From assembly GCA_008828725.1 (NCBI GenBank), contig MEHQ01004280.1, positions 308,027 to 372,026 on the forward strand: 64,000 nucleotides of DNA. The letters run 5' to 3'. The notes beneath the pieces are model-generated. The model did not search any database and had not been told where the DNA came from. It saw nothing but the letters and a program-made list of their open reading frames with translations. Positions 23,401 to 38,400 of the stretch are shown piece after piece. Source of the DNA: Saccharina japonica (Eukaryota; Sar; Phaeophyceae; Laminariales; Laminariaceae). Every line of letters begins with the position of its first letter. The first letter of the stretch is position 1. Position numbers and translations under genes: made by a program.

Positions 23401-26400
23401 AAATACACATCCCTGGAATATATCCCATTAGATCCCATAGGATATCCCATTGTATATATCGCATATGGGATACCGTGGGATAATTCCGTCTGAGATCTCG
23501 TGGAGGATTATCCTATGGGATTCAGCGTGGAATATCTCTCATGAGTGGGAGCATAACAGTCGCCTCCTTCGATTATCTGAATCAGCGCTATGGCCGCCTG
23601 GGGTACATGCATATGGCAAAAAGGGTTCGTACTCATGACTCATGACCCCGTATTATCCTTAGTGCATGGGTTTCTTATGAGATTCCATGGGGTCATCCAT
23701 GATGGCATCCCATAGCGTATACCAGATAATGGATAATCTATGGGATCCCATGGCATATATCACATGGTACATCCTATGGGATCAAAAGGTATCCCATGGG
23801 CTGCTCACGAGGGGACTAATGAAACGCATTTATTCATATTGCAAAATTATCTGTTTTGATTGCTCTACTTTTGGGGTGGCTGGCCGGCTGGCTGTGCGGA
23901 GCTGCGGGTCTCTGAGCGCTAGACTTTAGCGTCACCTAGTCACGAAACAAAACGTCCACCTGATAAAGTAATAGTTTGGGTCACTGGGTTTGGACTGGCT
24001 GGCTGTGAGGAGTTGCGGCTGTATCAGCATCTTCACTTATATATGTCCCCTGAGGTGCCAACATGAGGGCGTCACAGCCCGTTCGGTATTGCTACCTCAC
24101 GGAGAAAACCTTCTGCACCAAACCTTACGCTGACAGCTGAGTACGAAATAATTAATAATAGAGCAGTGGGGACACCAATGAGTGTCGCACCTCTTTAGCT
24201 TGGCCAGCCTTGTCCTTGATAAACTTTACCAATCCGCCGGGCGTGGATGGTTGGTTCCTGACGGTGGGCGGCAGGGCGACGGGCACAACAAGGCACGAAA
24301 GCCAACAAAATTTAAGGGTCGTTTTTAACGAACGATCAAAACAAACTCGCGATCTGTGACAAAACAATTACCACTCGTGACAAACAAATCAAAGATTCGT
24401 GACATTTGTAAATCGACGTTGTGTCACGTTTTCAAAAACAAAAATTAAAACAAAAATGTTGATGTTGTTATGATTTGTGACATCACTTTCACGCCTCGGA
24501 CAGATAATCGATTCCCACTTCATAATTTATAAGCAGCAGACATTTCAAGGCAGATCTAGTCCTGACCCTGTATGATCTACAGTAGCTCATCTTGGCTGGT
24601 GGGACTCACATAATCTGCATGATGTAACACGTGTTTCCCGAGTTGATATGTACTGTGAAGATCTTGCACAACCTTTCACAACGCCAGGCGAGAAACTACC
24701 GTAGATAATCTAGATCATGATTTGTCCGACGTGTAAATGTTTTCAAAAGCAAAAGTGACAAGTGTTACGGTTCGCGAAAACCTGAAGCTTCGTTTTTTCA
24801 CGAATCGGGAATTTGTGTTGTTCGATAGGGATTATCGCAAGTATCGCAGAGTAGTTGCTCTTCGTAAACGTTGGCTAGCTGCTATATTTCACGAGAAAAC
24901 GCATGGCAACTGAATGCTTTTGGGAGATGCCTTTGAATCACCATTCTCGTGTTTTACTGTAGCAAATCAATACTTCTGGGAAATGACTATGAACTAATGA
25001 CTATTAACTATGATTCACTTTTTGTGCTGTAGACACTAGCAACTATTGTTTTCTGGGAGATGTCTAGGGACCACTGAGCACCAAAAATAGAATGAACCAG
25101 TAGGTTTCTCGTTTAGTCACGAGTTCTGCATGACTAATTTAGGTGCTGCTCGGACATTTCAGTGCAATGGGCGATTAAAATCAACGTTGAGGGCAGCGAT
25201 TTGATCGTGTCGGCGGAATGAGGCAAATATACTCCGCACCACGGCTGGTACCATTCATAGGCAAAGGGCATACTCGTATTGCCGATGGCCGAGCGTATGG
25301 AGATACTCGTATCTCCAAATGACAAAGACATGGAGACACTCGCGTATCATTGCATGAGCACGTGGTGACATTCGTTATATCGTAGATGGAAGAAAACTAC
25401 GACGGGGCGATGCACAGCATGATCGAAAACGAATCGAAAATGGCACCTGTGGCCTGTTGACGAAGCGGTTCGGCCGACTCCCGCGGCGGACAGCGATGAC
25501 ACCGCATCCTCACTCGATTGGCGCGCGTCACCTGTCGGGGGCGTGCCCAACAAAATGGGTCGGCCATGGGTCCGCAAAAGGTGGGTAAGTGGCGACCGCC
25601 CTAACCGCGAGCACCCAGTGACCACTACAATATACCTATAATATAGGTTACATGTTACATAAACATTGACATTGGGAGCCCAAAGCTGGCAGGGCCAAGA
25701 TCAGGCCTACTGCCTTCTGTTTCTACTCGTACAGTACGAGCAGTGTTTGTGACCTTGGTCATGTGTTCGTTCCAACTCCACTTGCCGTACTCGGCGGTCA
25801 CAAGCGTCTTCTGAACAATCCAAGGAGAGGTTGTCACAAGTATTTACCCTCCCATGTGCACTCCCCCCCTTCCCCCCCCCGCTCTGGCACTGGTCACACT
25901 AGAAAACAACAAATAATTTCGACGCTGGCATCCAATGTAAGAAAGTCCGCGTCACAAGCGGTTCTTAGTAAGATGCATCTCAGCGACCATGCGACTCGGC
26001 AAACAACTCACGGCGCTTCGCGCTTAGTGCGCGCAAGCAATGTCTGGCTGGTCGGTGAAAACCCGACGTGCTCCATCCCCGCACTGTAGGGATGCGAGGG
26101 TCTATGGTCAGACGACTACGGCCATGCAGGACATGAGTACACCCACGAAGCATGCTACGGTAGCCTGCATGCAGGTACACCACGATTTCTTCTGAGGGTG
26201 GTTGAGGAGCTCTATACTATTAGTAAGTCAAAAACTGCTTTTGGAGGGAAACACAAATGCTATTATACCCGATGAACTATACCATGGCCTAAGTACACAA
26301 CGAACAATATTGCAACACATTATTGAAAGTCTGACGATTTTGGGGTTCAGGGGCCCGATCACTCAGAAACCATTCAGCCAAAAAACGGTATATACCCCCA

Positions 26401-29400
26401 TCGTAGCACGCGTCCCACCCCCGCTGCTGAAAGGCTTTCCGATCTCAAGCGCACCTTCAAAGGTATTTACTTGTTCGTGGGAGTTCTCACCTGCGCTAGC
26501 CTTTCCGTCGGTTATCTGCAGCACCAGCGATTCCGCCGAGTCCTTGCCGATCCCGTCGGTTTCCGTGCTGCTGGCTGGGATTGCCAGCGTGGTGTTATCC
26601 AGAGCCGAGGCTTTCCCCGTCGCCCTGACGCAATATTCCAACGGTTGCGGTAATTAAAGTTACGGTTCGCGGTTATGGTTTACGGTTGTGGCTACGGATA
26701 CAGTCATAATCCGGGTACAGTGTATGGCTACAGCGAACACGGTTATACTGTACGGTTACGGTTTACGGCTGCAGTACACGGTTATACTGTACGGTCACGG
26801 TTTACGGTTACAGATTACGTTACAGTCCACGGTTATGGGTTACGGTTGGAGTCTGCGGCTAGGGTTAAACTATGTATAGTGTAGTTTACGGTAATTACGT
26901 ATGGTTTCAGTTTACGACTACATTTTAAGGTTATAGTGTACGGTTGAAATATACGGCCACAGTGTACGATTCCACTATATAGTCATGATTTACGGTTACA
27001 GATTGCGGTTATAGTTTACGGCTACAGTGTACGGTTTCAGTTCATGGTTAAAGTGTACGGTTACAGTTTATGGTTACAGTTTACCGTTACAGTTTACGGT
27101 TATAGTTTACGGTACTAATTCACGGTTATAGGTTACGGTTACAGGGCACGGGTACAGCTTACCATTGCATTGCACGGGCACAGTTATGATTGGCGGATAT
27201 AGAGTATGGTTTCATTCACGGTTACAGTTGGCGGTTGAAGACTACGATTACAGTTCGCAGTTTCAGGATACGGCTACGGCAAAAGGTTACAGCTAACGGC
27301 GACAGTTTGCGGGAAACGGTTCACGGTTACCGCTGACGGTTACAGTTCAAGGTTGAAGTTCACGGTTACAGTTCACGGCTGCACTTTACGGTACGGTTTA
27401 CGGTTTCAGGTGTGTGCCGTTTGCTAACCAACTATTTTTCCTTTGATCAGTAGGCCTTCGGAGCGTACATCTGTATTGTTCAGAGGATGGTTTGAGCTTC
27501 AATGCAGCTACTTTGTGGAAACGAGTCAAAGCAATATGGTCAGTGAACGCCGGTGAAATAGGTCGAAAGAGAGAGTGGCCCGCAAATATGAGGGGATGAT
27601 AACCCGCATCCCCTCCACAACCATGGCCGAACCGAGACCGACTGACCTCCCGCCATCACCCCCGTCGTGTTGACGGCCGTCTGTTATTCGCAGCGGTGGC
27701 GAGGCAGTCGATGAAGGGCTGCTCGTACTTCCTGCGCTCGTCCCGGACCACGACTGCGATTGCGATGATGCGGCCGAAGAAGAGTCGGATCCTGAAGCGA
27801 GTTCTGACGACCGTTCTGAGGACCGTTCGCTTCCCGAGTTTGTCGCGCTTTCGCTGCCGCTGCTGTGTCCCAAGGCCGAGAAAACGGTTTCATGAAATGG
27901 TCGGAAAAGGGAGGAAACGGTTGCATTACAAACTATTTGAGAAGAGAAACACATGTGTCGATGGAGAAATCGGAAGGGGAGAATGGGTCAGCTGAAACGT
28001 TATGTCGAGAAAAAGGCTTTTCATTGCCGCGTTAAAAAAAAAACGTTTGGTTGTGTTTTTGAAGGGTTCCGAAGGGGGAAAATGACTGTGTATAGGGTTT
28101 ATAGGAGAAAACGGGTTCGCTGTTTATTGGAGGATTCAAAATGGGAAGAACAAACTTTCGACGAAGGGTTAGGGTTCAAAAGGCAAAAACAATTCCGGGC
28201 GTGGTAGGAAGATTATAAAGGAGAAGGTCTACAATAGGTAGCTCTTTTACCGTGATATGAATTAAGCACGCCGCAGGCATCGAGCGATCGGTAGCAGAAG
28301 CGGTTCCCAGCTCCATATGGGACATACAGATAGAGACAAAAACAAACCACGCGTTTGGTTTTCTCAACCATTCAACCATCTATGAGTACTGTGAGCGTGT
28401 AGCAGTACGGAAATCTAGGGACCATGCCACGCCCGAATCGTGCAGCTCCTTGCATCATTCGGACACCAAAATTCATCATCCTTACCCCAGCAGTGCCCGA
28501 CGCTGCAGTCGTCACTTTTCATCTTTGCACGTTTTTCCTAACAAGCTCCGAAAGGGTTACAGTTGGCCAACGTTCACAGCAGTCGTCGTAGTGAAACGTG
28601 ACAACACACGACCCGACCGCCTAACGTTGCGGTGTTTTTGAAGCGCGGCAGGCTTGTTTGGCCGTCTACTACGTGCACAAGGTCGTGGTTTACAGCAGCC
28701 GTAACTGGGGCTTGGCAGCATGAGACCCACGCATAGTTCGGAGTTTTTCGGAGCGTCGCGGTAGGGACTGTAGTCGTTATCTCACCCTTTTTCGTCGGAT
28801 GCGGCTGAACCGGCTCTTGAAGAAGCTTTTTCCCTGCCGTCTTCTTGTTCCATTGTTCCATCCTGCCCGGCGGAAACACTCTGTTAAGTTCGGTACACAT
28901 ATCAATATACTTCAGGATATATAAATACATACCGGTAGTACGAAGCGCGTGGTGTAGTGTGTTCACCTCAATCAGGAGCATGCATGACGAGACTGCTGGG
29001 GGCGCCGACTATTAACAGCACACCCCGCGACCAGAATACTTCCTCCGACTCTGTCGTCCATTCCTACTCGACTGATACTGGAGGCCCGCCCACATCAGAA
29101 ATAATAGTTATCATGACACTCTTTTTCTCCTAGTGATTGATACTTGGGAGGCAGTCACAAAGTTCATGCTAGCTATTCTGTTAGGGGCAAACCCTCGCGG
29201 ACGGAAGAACCAGGTCGAAGAAGCCATGGATTGCCGGGGAACGGGGCTGATCGTGACAAGTTAGCGCCGAGGTTTAGTGAAACGGGAAAGCGCTGCGTCG
29301 GCGGAAGACGCCCGACGACGGTAGCAAGCAGACACCCTGCACCCCGTGTTAGTCAGCCAGACATCCCTGCGGTCTTACTCCTATCGCTGCCGATCAACGA

Positions 29401-32400
29401 TGCCACCCCCGGACCTATACCTATACCATAATCAAGATAATAAAAGGATAATGAAAGGATGAGATAGCACAGCCCCCAGGGATTAATTTCAGTGCCGATT
29501 TTCTCCGAACGCCACGGGGGCGCACACAACAGACGTGGCAGCATTGGGGAGACCTCGTCGAGATATGTCCACACAAGCGTCGCTCCGTACTTTTAGCCTT
29601 TGCACTCTCCCCGTTGTCGATACAAACCAGCTTTGACATGCGTCTTATTAACATACTTTAGTTAGGAGGTGTTATCTTAAGTGTTACACAGTAGGCCGTT
29701 TCCTGCGAACGCTCAGGCGACATGGAGAAGTTCAGCACTCATAAAGCCATGCGCAGGGGTGCACTCGGTGAATTATATAAATTACCTTGCGCCTGGTTGA
29801 ATCGTGCGCTGTTTGTGCTGCATTGATGTTATTTTATTTACCTGTAACAGTGGTCGAGTTTGTGCTGAAATTCGTGTAGCTGGCATGGTACCAACTTTAA
29901 AGCGCCTGCTGCACGTTTATAGGATGCCGGCAGCGCGTAAGGTATGCTATCGTCACCCAAGGCCGTCCGCGGAACTGTCAAGCTAATAGTCACTGCCGAC
30001 CAAAGCGCTCACCGACGGATCCGAGCAGGATGCCGAAAGGTCGTGTACCGTACTACTTCAAGTATTAATACCCCGCCAACACGAAACACCTATGCAATGT
30101 GAACGAGCCTTATAATCGTATCGTGACACTCCCCTTGAACAACCTTGGGCATAGGCTATTGTATAGGATTTAGTACAGCGCTCGCCGCTGAGCCCAATGT
30201 ATTAATCCAAATTTGTCAGCGCCCCCTAAAAAGTGAGCCTTTAATGTTCTTGTTAGGTTAGTTCATATCCGTGTGCCCATACTGTACCAGGTATACTCAA
30301 ATCACTTTAAAACCACACTCAAGCAGTCAACCACTTCAACACTGCTTATAATCAGTGTGGGATATTGTTTAGGATGTAAAAGGGTTGCATCGGGAATTCG
30401 ACGCAACGTAGCGCTCCCGGGTAGTCGATATAGCACCACCAGACGTCCTTATGGTATTTCCCTACGAGTTTTGAGGATCGCCCATTCATCGTTTGTGGCG
30501 TAGATCAAGATAGTACCGGTATACCGAAACTACAGCAGCACTCATTGCTTGTTGTCTTGTTTGGCATACCAGGTAGGTAGCGAGTTCGTTGCGTACTAAA
30601 GCAGTTAGATTTATCTAAAACAGTTGGATACATACAAAAAAAACTGTTAATTTTCGTAGACCGCTACAAAACCTACGCGCCTCGTACCACGCGCGATCAA
30701 ACTATCCTACGGGCGCTTACACAAATGTGAGTTGCGATAAAAACGATAAAAACGATCAACCTCACCGTTGAGGTCCCCCCCCCCCCCCCTACTATTGAAA
30801 ACCAACCTCTTCCGGCTATTGAGTCCATAATAACCTCTTTTGGACTTGATAGGGGAAAGCGACTACTGTACAGTAAGTGGCGACGGCAACAATGGTTAGC
30901 CACTGCTTGGTCAGGCGATGGCCAGGTGCAAAGTCCGACCGGCGACAATGGAAGGAGCGGAGCTTCATGCTGGGCGCAGCACGATATTTGCCGTACTCAC
31001 ACTGCCGCACATTCGCCCAAGACGATCCACAACGCTCCTGAAGGGATTCCGTTAAAGATACACCGCATCCAGAAAGTTAGGAGCTAGCGACGACTGCTGG
31101 CTCAGAGGATAGTTGATTGCTAGCTCGGTGGTTGTGTCGCATCTCTAACATTAACAAAATTGGCGCTTACCGAGGATGAGGAACGAGTGCTGGCCGAAGT
31201 AAGAGAGGAGGCCGAGCTCGTTGCGCTACCGCTGTTGTCTCGGCCACGTACGTTCTTCTTAAGGCGCCCCCCGTCCCTCGCCGATGCATCGCTGCTATCG
31301 TTGCTATCGCTGTCGCCGCTACTCTCGCTGTCGCTCATGTCCTCCAGCCGTTGCGACGGCGGTTTTGGCATCTGAAAATTGGTAACACGGAAGATGTGTG
31401 TGCTTTATTATGAGTTTTGTATAAATTCGTGACCAACAACATTCGATCAAAAACAAAAAAAATCCACGACAACCAATTCATACGTATATAAATAACTTCA
31501 TTTTTCAAAGGTAAATTAATGCCGCTTTTGATGATCCATTCGCCCATATGTTTTTACTAAACCGAGTGATTGCCGGTTATTGGTTCGCACTTGTTTTTTT
31601 TTAAAGTACATGGATGCCATGTGTCGGTACTTCAGACTCATGAATCAGATGCCATCGTGCAAGCGGCGGTGGGGTTTTTGTTTCCCCTTTGCGGCTTAAG
31701 AGGGGAAAACTGACGAACAAAAGACGAATACAGCACACCCCACAAGAAACAGCCTATCTATGTCAGTGTGATAGGCTGCTGGGGTAGAGGGGATTGGTTG
31801 TCCGCAATGTAACGTAAGAACAGGGACGGCACGCGCTCAGCACGACGGTGCCTGAAATTTGTTGCACGCGAACAAACTCTCCTAAAAACGTTGAAAATTA
31901 CGCATTTATCACAATTCCAAGGCTCCCCTTCAGGATTATGATTGACTTGAAATCTCGGGGGGTGTCGCAAACTGAAAAGAGAGAACACAGCAGGCATTCG
32001 TTTCTCGTACGAGCTACAGTACGTACTCATGCGCAGCCATCGTTCAAGAACAAAAAACTATTTAAAAAAAAAACTGTTGAAAGCTATTGAAAAAAAAAAA
32101 CACCGGGCAAGTAACACCGACCAGCCCAACCAAGTTTATAGTTAGTCCTGTAGGTCGCTATACTACACATACTCAAGTTCCAAACGTGCCAGTATGACGT
32201 TGGTCACTGTAAACAAATTTTGTTTTTTATTTTGTTTCCTCTCCCGCCCCACCTCGTATCCTGCTGGGATGAAACCTTCCACCGTGGGACGCTCTGTTAT
32301 CGTCTCGCCAGTGTCCCTAACACAGCAGCACGTTACATGGTGTTGATTAGATCTAGGGCGCCTGACGGCGCCTACACAGGCGGACAGGGTCAAGGTGAAG

Positions 32401-35400
32401 TAGCGTTCCTCCATACAGACATAAAGCTCTTATATTATTATCGTCGCACCCAGCGAGCACGGCTCACGTGGAGAATATAGTAAAACATAGTATAATCAAG
32501 TATCATATATAATGAAACACCGGGGCATGACATCGACATCATGCAGTTCCCGATATCCAATATCCCGCTACCAAACATCCCAATATCCGTAGAACTCCGC
32601 AATCTTCCAAATGGTTGTCGCATCTTGTATATGTTGCACGTACAATCAACACATTGCTTGGCGACTCAGGATTATAGTAGCACGCGACACCGCTACTGCC
32701 GTATAACCCTTTGACCACTGCACTGCACCGCAGCAATGTTCCCGCTGGAATTCCAAGAATTTTGCCGCCCCAAAATGCGATGCACATCTAAAGGAGTTAA
32801 ACACCCTTGGGGGCTTCAGACAAAAAACAGTGTCGAAATCAAACATTCGTCCTTGTTTGCCTACCATATTTGGTTCTGATTAGTATACATGTATGATATG
32901 ACCCCTTCAAATAGTATATACACAGTAGAGGTCGTCAGGCTATTGATAGTAACCTGATATCTCCCTGGACGGAACCATTTTCACTATTCGGAATATTACT
33001 TGAATCCTGAACGAGGATTAAATTTCTAGTCATAGAGTCGGGAACAATTAGGTACCTCCCCTACCATGGTTTGCCTCGGATTCGGGGATTCCTTGAGGGT
33101 ACCCCTGTTTCTTGTAGTGTTACTTCTTGCTCTTCTCAGTGACGACGGCAGCCAGTGAGAAATCGACCACACACAAACAATCAACGCCGCGCGCGTGACT
33201 CACTTGTGGACCCAGTAGGCAGAGTCGTTGTAGATGTCGTAGCGCTCTTCCCAGAAGCTGGCCTTCCACTCGGCCATCACGCTCACGACGCCCTCCGCCT
33301 CGTATCGGTGCCATGCCTCTCTTAACGCCTGTCAGGGTGTGCATAGAAAAAACGAAAAAAAAATGCACAAAATGCACCGTACAAGTAGCAAATAACGGAA
33401 AATAACAAAGGAAATCGTATCAAATCTTGAATTTGTGTCGTAGAAAAAAGGACACGGAACAAAACAAAATAACCGAAAACAAAACAACCAAAAGTAAATG
33501 AACAATAAACGAGGGGACGGGAAAGGCCTTCCAGTGAGAAGGTAAAGGTTAGGTTCTGTTTGGGCTGTGCAAGTGGACCTCTCCAAAGAATAACGTTGAT
33601 GCGGGGGCGGGGCAGAATCCCTTTCACCGCTACGAGCTCAGCGAATTTATCTCTTTCCCAAAGTACAAAATCGGGGCGGGGGTGGTGCCGTTCACACGAT
33701 TAGGGCTGAGCGCATTGATCCCTCCTCCCAAGTATCGTTTTCACCGTTCAGGCTTAAAAAGCGCACTTGTTCGAGTATTCTTGTTACTATTTTTCGGTAG
33801 ACTACATCGTGAAATTTCAGTGGAGGAAATTCGCCTTTCGAGCGTCCCTTCAAAGTATATATATATATATGTGGTTTAGTGTACACGTAACATACATGGG
33901 TTATATTACAAGCATACTCAAGTGCCATGTAAACTACAGTGAACAACCACACGAGTATCATCATGATAAAACTATTCATCAAAAAACCTAAATCATCAAA
34001 AGTAAAATCAACCCCATTTTTTGTTGATTGCCAGAACAATTTTACCTTTCGAGCGTCCCTTCTGCGCTGCTTTATCCTCTTCTTCGTCCACGTTTTCCAC
34101 TCGCCGAAGGATTCCCGCATACCCAGTCCTATCCACATTGCCATAATGTTCCGGAACACCTGGCGAGGGAATCCCGAATTGAACCACGCAGGACACGAGA
34201 ACCGTTGAGTTCGTTGTCACTACCAGTATCTGCTGTGTCATAATAGTGTTGCAATGCTGTTGACAAGTCAACAAAACAAAGCAACGACTGTAACTCTGTG
34301 GAGTTGGTCAAGTTGACTCGAATGGCAATCGTAACAATCTAGTCACAAAGGCCGCGTTTCGATGATTATTTTAGCTGTATATGTAACATTGCAGTATTTC
34401 GTACCAGGTATGCACTACTATGTAAACGCTATACAAACCAAACAATCACAAATATTCACAATAATATAACCAATACCTACTATAGTTGCCCCAAACAAGC
34501 AAGACTCCAGACAACCCATTTTTTTCCGAGATTGCCCATACCATACTGCAATGCCACACAAAGCACAGGAATGGTTGGCTTCGGAAATACTCGATATCCA
34601 CATATGCATGTCACTGCTGTGTCACAGGCTCCACCTGTCCATACAAGACACGGAGGCTGCTGAGGCCGGCATGGTCAGATGCCCCGCTACTACAAAATCG
34701 CCCGGGAGTCATGTCTCAAAACGATGTTCAGGCATGCGACGATATAAAACATAGATTTGCTGCTGTGTCACACGCTCCGCGTGTTCATAGCACAAGGCAT
34801 AATACCTGTTCAAAACGGTAGTGTTAACTTGTGATACGTCGGAAGCGTCACAGGGCCCGCGTTTTCAGGCAAGCCCAAAAGAGCCGTTGAGTTCAGTGGT
34901 ACTAGATCATCATACGTATCACACAACTGTACTGCTGCGATATAGGCTCCGCATGTTCACGCAAGGTGGGTGGAGGGTGGTGTACGACTCGGGCAAGCTT
35001 TGCCCGGATTGTTAAAATATACCTGGTATTTGACTTTAAACTCTAACCCGTGAACTCGACCGCCTGATAAATATCTCGGAATGGTCTAAGATGCATTGAA
35101 GAGCGATAGTGTGGAGTGTCAACCATTCTGTTCGAAGATGGGCCATCTCGTAAGCTTTCAGGGTGTGAGAGCCGTTGAATGCAGCTTTACGCTGGATATG
35201 ACATCGTATTGATGCCGAGTCACACAGGCGCCCCGTCTAGAAGACGAAGGGGTGTCCACAGCATAGCTGCCTTTCCCTGGAGCCAATCATAGCAGTAGTT
35301 ACGTTTTCTCTACTTGACTTGTGCTGGTTCTCTGCCCCTCTCCTCCCTCTCTCTATTACTCATTTCATAACTTGCGAGATTTTATATTGCATGGGATGGC

Positions 35401-38400
35401 GTTTTTTGGACGCACGTAGGTTTATATAGGTTTAATGTTGTCCAATGTATTGGTGCCCTCAGCCAGTATAAGTATATTGCCAGTATACCTGTCCTGGCCG
35501 CCACAATATTAATACTGTTAAATCTATCAGCCAGTGTAAGTATACTGGTAGTATACGACGTACTTCTACCGGCAGCTGTAATTTCCGTACTGATCAATCT
35601 TCTGGTTATCTAAGCCAGTCTAAGTATGCAATACAAATATACTGGCGATACTGCGCCAGGCAGTACAATCACACTGCCAGTATAGTATAGTATAACTATT
35701 AATAGCACCATATGCTGCCCCGGTACCCAGCCGTAGTAATTAACTGTTTCTCTGCACTTGCCTTGTGTTCGTCCTCTGCTTTTCGTCTGGCCTTCTGCCC
35801 TGCAGCATCCATATCTCGCTGCAAAATGTCAGCCACCATCTCGTCCACGAGCTCTTGAAACTCCTTATCGCCTCGCCGCACCTATAAGGACCGACCGAAG
35901 AGCGTTAGGTGTTCCTCAATATACCGAAGGTATTTCTTATATCTTGCCACAAAAAACAAACGGAGAGTGTTATGTGTTTCTTATGGCATCGACGGCGTTT
36001 TGAACGAGCCAGTGCGAGTTACTAATGTTGACGGCCCCACCTAATAGGGACCCCTTTCGAGTTGGCTGAAGCCGATTCTGCGTCCACCCACCGAGATGCT
36101 TTTGTACGGTTCTCCATGTTATCATCGAACACCCACAAGTTGACGACATATTCAAACATCCGTCATACGAGCTCTTAGCGACAGCTACACTATTTCTACG
36201 ACAGCGATACGTCCGCCATCATCTCGTAAACGAATTCTTGAAGTTCCTTGTCGCCTTGCCGTGCCTATAGGGTGATCACTGTGCCGCACCGCGCACGAAG
36301 GATCCAGCGGGGGCGTTTGGCGTTCTTCAAGCCATCGAAGGCCTTTTCATTACGACAGCATATACCCTGCACCTTCTCATGCAAACCCCACCACAAGTGA
36401 AGCAATAGCGGCCGACAACGTGCCCAGTGTCATGACGTTGTCAATCTCGCTTTAAATCCAATAACGCTGAGTCACAAAACGACATAACAGAGCTCGGTCG
36501 TTCCCGCACGATTGCCGCAATATATTATGTCCGAGTTATCAAGTACTGGCGATAATCGTCAGTTTGAACGCCGCTCTGATTCTGCACGAATGTAAGCCTG
36601 ATACAGACTTCATGTCATATCAATATAACAACTTTAGTTCTCACTGGCATCGTTTCAGAACGTAAGGCTCACAACGACTATCAATCCGCTATCAGCCTTA
36701 TAACAGAGCAAACACCAACACATGAACGTTTATCCTCAGCTCGGGCATCATTCTGATTATTCGAGAGCCCAAGACCGATAGGACTTTTCTCAAGCAGACC
36801 GTTTAAGTTCTTCGGTAGTCTCGTGAAGTTTTGCCACAGACAGAAAAACGAGCAGCGAAAAAAACGGCTGTTCTTCTACCCACCCTTCACAAAGAAACGC
36901 AACAGCCTTCAAAAGCACAAATATTGTGTCATAACCTCTTGTGTTTTCCAGGGCATTGTTAAACTTGTTTTTTCCCCCCGAAATACACAATATCGAGACA
37001 CCGATACTTTGAGCTTTCACGAATGTACGGGTGAATACATGGTGTCGCTAAGATCGAATCTTATAATCGACCCGCTTCGTTACTGTTCTGCCTGTTGTTG
37101 TTATCGCGGTTGCCATTCGACGACATAGACGTGACACCCTTAAAAACACAGTCGGAACTCCCAAATGAAAACGCAATAAAAACAGCCGAAACTCCCCCAT
37201 CAAGGTACGTATGAGTGAGAGCAGTGTTTTGTCACCGTTGTATTTTCTGCCGATGGATATACATATGGGCAGGGTTCCCACCTTTCTCAGAACGATTTTT
37301 CGCGTCTTTTTCGCAGCCATCGCAGCCACCTGTTACGCGTGGCACGTTGGAAAAAACGGACGACACGTCCACCTTTAGGAGGCGTGCTGGGCGCATGATG
37401 CATCTTCCTCTTCTACCGGTTTGCAACCAACTGAGCAAGGCGGTTCTTAGGCTGCGGGAAGTAGGTTCATTGGCCGGAGTAACGGGGGTACATGAGGGCA
37501 TGCGCTGAGGCATAGGTACGTAGCCGCAACAAACGCCTGAGGTTGGAGACACGCGATATTGGCATGAGATAGCCAAAATGTACCACAAAAAAAAGAAGAC
37601 AATTTACAGAAAAATATCAACATGTCATAATCTGGGGCAGGTCACGCCTGGGCCCCAGTTTTTCCCAAGGGCTGCAATCGGCCAGCTGCTGATTGTTAGA
37701 CCAGTGCTCACGGTTTACACCTACCATTAGGACCCGAAGAACTCAGCTCGGCTCATTCGATCGCTGATTTCAGTCACCTTCTCTTCCACTTTTTTCACTT
37801 CTTCCTCCAGCTGCTGGTCAACCTCCGCTAGTTTAGCGTCCTCCGGCATACTTTCCATGCTCCTCATCACCTATTGCAATGGTCATTTAACGGTTTCGTG
37901 TTTTTAATGAGCCCAACAAGAGGGCTGCTGCGCTGTTCCTCGTGCAATGATACAGGAAAGTGTGGGGCGTGGGTGGTTCGGACGTCCAACGGCATCTATG
38001 AATATATCACCAATTGTTTCCGCTCATATTCCTCTTTTGTTTTCCGCCTAGAGTATTATTTACCGTCCTTACGAGCTCTCCAGGCGCTATTTTCTGGGCC
38101 ATGCCATGCTATGCCATGCCATGGTAGGGAGGCGGGGTGCACTCATGGTGCACTCCTTGTCGTGCATGGCCGTAGTCGTATGCCCATAGATCCTTGCACC
38201 TCTACAATGCTCGGACGGAGGGCACGTCGGGGTTTCGTCGACCAGGAAGGCATTGCTTGCACCAAGCCCGAAGCGAAACGTGAGGTGTCCGGCGAGCCGC
38301 ATGAAGGGTGAGCTGCATTCTACTCGTAAGAGCGGCTTGTGAGGCGGACTTTGGGTATTTGTTTTTTGGCTGATGGGGCTTCCCGCCCGAGGCACTACCC

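Noticed and set aside
27684-27862. Alternative frames of exon 26 (a hydrophobic/basic one ending at TGA, and an Ala/Arg one ending at TAA)
   Set aside because: Both would end the protein or clash with the phase of exon 27. The Ser-rich frame agrees with both neighbours and with its composition.
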